64,000 nucleotides of DNA from the NCBI GenBank assembly GCA_019095985.1, contig JAGTTF010005592.1, positions 1 through 64,000 of the forward strand, written 5' to 3'. Shown in pieces: positions 62,031-64,000 of the stretch (within the stretch, counting starts at the first letter, position 1; each line of letters starts with the position of its first letter). This DNA comes from Streblospio benedicti. Taxonomy: Eukaryota; Annelida; Polychaeta; Spionida; Spionidae. The notes under the pieces are model-generated. The model saw only the letters and a list, made by a program, of their open reading frames with translations. It made no database searches and was not told the DNA's origin. A program made the translations under genes and the position numbers.

Positions 62031-64000
62031 GTGAAAATTCCATGCATACATTATACATGAATTGTTTATAGTGTAGAGATTATGTGGAAAAATAAACTAA
62101 ATTTGTATACATGTGACAATGACATGGTAAAACAAATTAACTAATCAAAAATTATTTGGGGTATATTTATTACAAAATGTATGATTTCTTTTTACTTGTT
62201 GGTAAAATATGATAAGTCCATAAAAAAATCATAATATTCAAACATCAACTTACATTGTTGCTGTGTACATTTAGATAAAATATGATTGTAACGTATTTGA
62301 TGGACTAGTTCATGCTAAGTGTGAAACAAAATTTTAAGTATTACAGCACATTGGCAAATCAGTAGACGATTACTGTAAAGATAAAATATTTTGTGGCTAT
62401 TAACTTATTTTGTGACCATTTAATTTTGTGATTTTTCTATCCTAGACATACTTTACACAGGCTATTAATGTTTGCTGACTATTTAAGTTTGCGTTTTTGC
62501 AAACTAAATTCGCAAATTACGACATGCACAAACATTTCTAGTTTTACAGTGTATCAATTTTGCCACTTTATGACCTAATTATTCAAATTACTGTTCTCTA
62601 ATGAAAATCATTTACATGTATGACACACTGGATAGTTATACATAAGATAACATAGTATTTAATTGTTTTAAAAACTTGAAAGCATCTGTGATGTTATAAT
62701 TTTGCGGACACCAACTTTATTCCACAAATTGGGGCTTCTTACAATATTTTTCCCTTGGACACTTATTCTGTAAATTATTGGAACTGATTCACACCTTGTG
62801 CTTCTTCATAACTTGAAAGGATGTACGCACTTACAGAAAATTTAAACATTTCAGGCTTTTAACCATGCAAAATAGCCATATTGTTAAGAGGCAAATGGGC
62901 AATGACTGGAACAGCTGTGTTTATACTTTTTTTAGAAACATATAAATAATCCCTATATTAGGTCAAGATTTCACATCTAATGTTTGCTTAATCGTTAATG
63001 ACGTTGTATAATCTCCTGAGCATTTGGACATTATTGACCAACAGAAGTTATGCTATCCTTCACTGGTTTAAGTCAGTGGCAGTCCCAACTATGCAAATTG
63101 CTCTTACATTTTAATTGGGCTTTACCTCTTTCAAAGTGTGTAAATTTGCAAATTTACAGTTTACAGTTTGAAAATGATGGAATGATCAGATTTCTGTAAG
63201 CGTGCATATCTAGGTTACTTAGAAGCATGAAACTTTGCGTTGGTGCAGTATTTTAGTTTAAATCATGTCTAATAATTTTTAGAATAAGTGTCTTCGTAAT
63301 CTGGCAAAAAAAGCAGAACAGAATTGGTGTCAGTATAATTGGCTGATTTTGATAGAGATTCCACTCAGATTGTGCGAAGTTGTGAGCAGGATCCGATATA
63401 CCTCCATCTCTCTGATCATGTCAGATTTCAAGTCTAATGTTAGAATGCCCACCCTCAATGGGCATTTGAACTGCTAATGTAACTTGTTCCACATCAAGCA
63501 TCTTAACTTAGGGGTGTACAATAGCTAATGTAAACGATTGTCCGCGACACGCCTGCTGCATTTGAGGTGGAGATTTGGTATCCGTGGGAGGCTGGGTCAA
63601 GTAATGCACTGTTGCAGTCACATTCTGGTTCATTAATCCACAATTTGGCACAAATAAGCCAGCTCCAGTTTTGGGGACTGGCCTCCTCTGTCATAAGCAC
63701 ATTTTGAACAGCGTGAATAATCCATTTATATCGATTTGTATTGCACACATATGTCCTTGGTATATATAAGCCGTCTCTTGCAGTAATACTATCAACTGAT
63801 ATGACAACTGCCGACTATAGACTATGATAAGTTTATAACTAAGCGTGTACACACAAATCACAAACTCTGGCATCTTATACTACTTTAGCCTAGACACTGT
63901 CATTACTGACACTTGACTATTCACAATATTGTCTTATTATTATATTGACACAAACGGCCAACATAAATCCATCAATGACAATGTCAATGTCTATACCATT
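62031..64000. other. Intergenic, nothing seen
   Basis: AT-rich sequence to the window end. The minus ORFs near 63503 and 63691 have no motif, and I see no repeat or RNA gene. Confidence 0.4.

Overview
This is AT-rich animal nuclear DNA with no bacterial or organelle signal. Coding blocks are short exons bounded by GT-AG splice sites, introns are long, and most of the sequence is transposon-derived. The mix of families (THAP/DDE plus YqaJ, PIF/Harbinger, hAT, LINE tails, many short elements with terminal inverted repeats) and an EGF-rich single-pass membrane protein suggest an invertebrate, probably marine. I cannot name the species.

Layout. 0.5-3.4 kb is a nest of diverged direct and inverted repeats. 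4.9-8.6 kb (+) holds the best host gene: the last five exons of an EGF-like type I membrane protein, with a one-base frame break in the transmembrane exon. 9.8-10.7 kb is a short terminal-inverted-repeat (TIR) element. 10.7-12.4 kb (-) has two unrecognised membrane-protein ORFs, separated by a foldback repeat with a tRNA-like core. 14.7-15.2 kb is a LINE tail, and 15.49 kb is a candidate first exon. 17.8-20.45 kb is a satellite of about 14 units of about 196 bp, each able to form a hairpin. 21.0-26.5 kb (-) is a multi-exon gene with CxxC zinc-finger modules that looks transposon-derived. 27-31 kb holds a dispersed repeat, a second foldback element, a tRNA-like sequence and another LINE tail.

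31.7-38 kb is an ISL2EU/IS4EU-like DNA transposon. It has a spliced THAP-DDE transposase on + and a spliced YqaJ-type exonuclease on -. Two nearly identical G-rich TIR elements (32447-33725 and 38079-39321) have inserted into it or beside it. 40.05-43.27 kb and 51.79-58.32 kb are two related TIR-flanked elements. Each encodes one large protein ending in a FEN1/PIN-like nuclease motif set and a cysteine-rich CXC domain, with no DDE transposase that I recognise. The larger has a clean TAA target duplication, and its TIRs carry repeated perfect DR1 nuclear-receptor sites beside ATGGCCG motifs. Between them lie a hAT fragment (44.36-45.23 kb), a Harbinger transposase (48.26-48.96 kb) and a possible CG-1-like coding pair (49.7-50.4 kb). 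58.3-64 kb holds one intron-less ORF of unknown function and otherwise unassigned sequence.

Most genes here do not work together as pathways; they are independent mobile elements. The exceptions are the transposase/nuclease pair of the ISL2EU element and the single-gene PIN/CXC elements with their TIRs. All family calls come from reading motifs by eye; no database search was possible.
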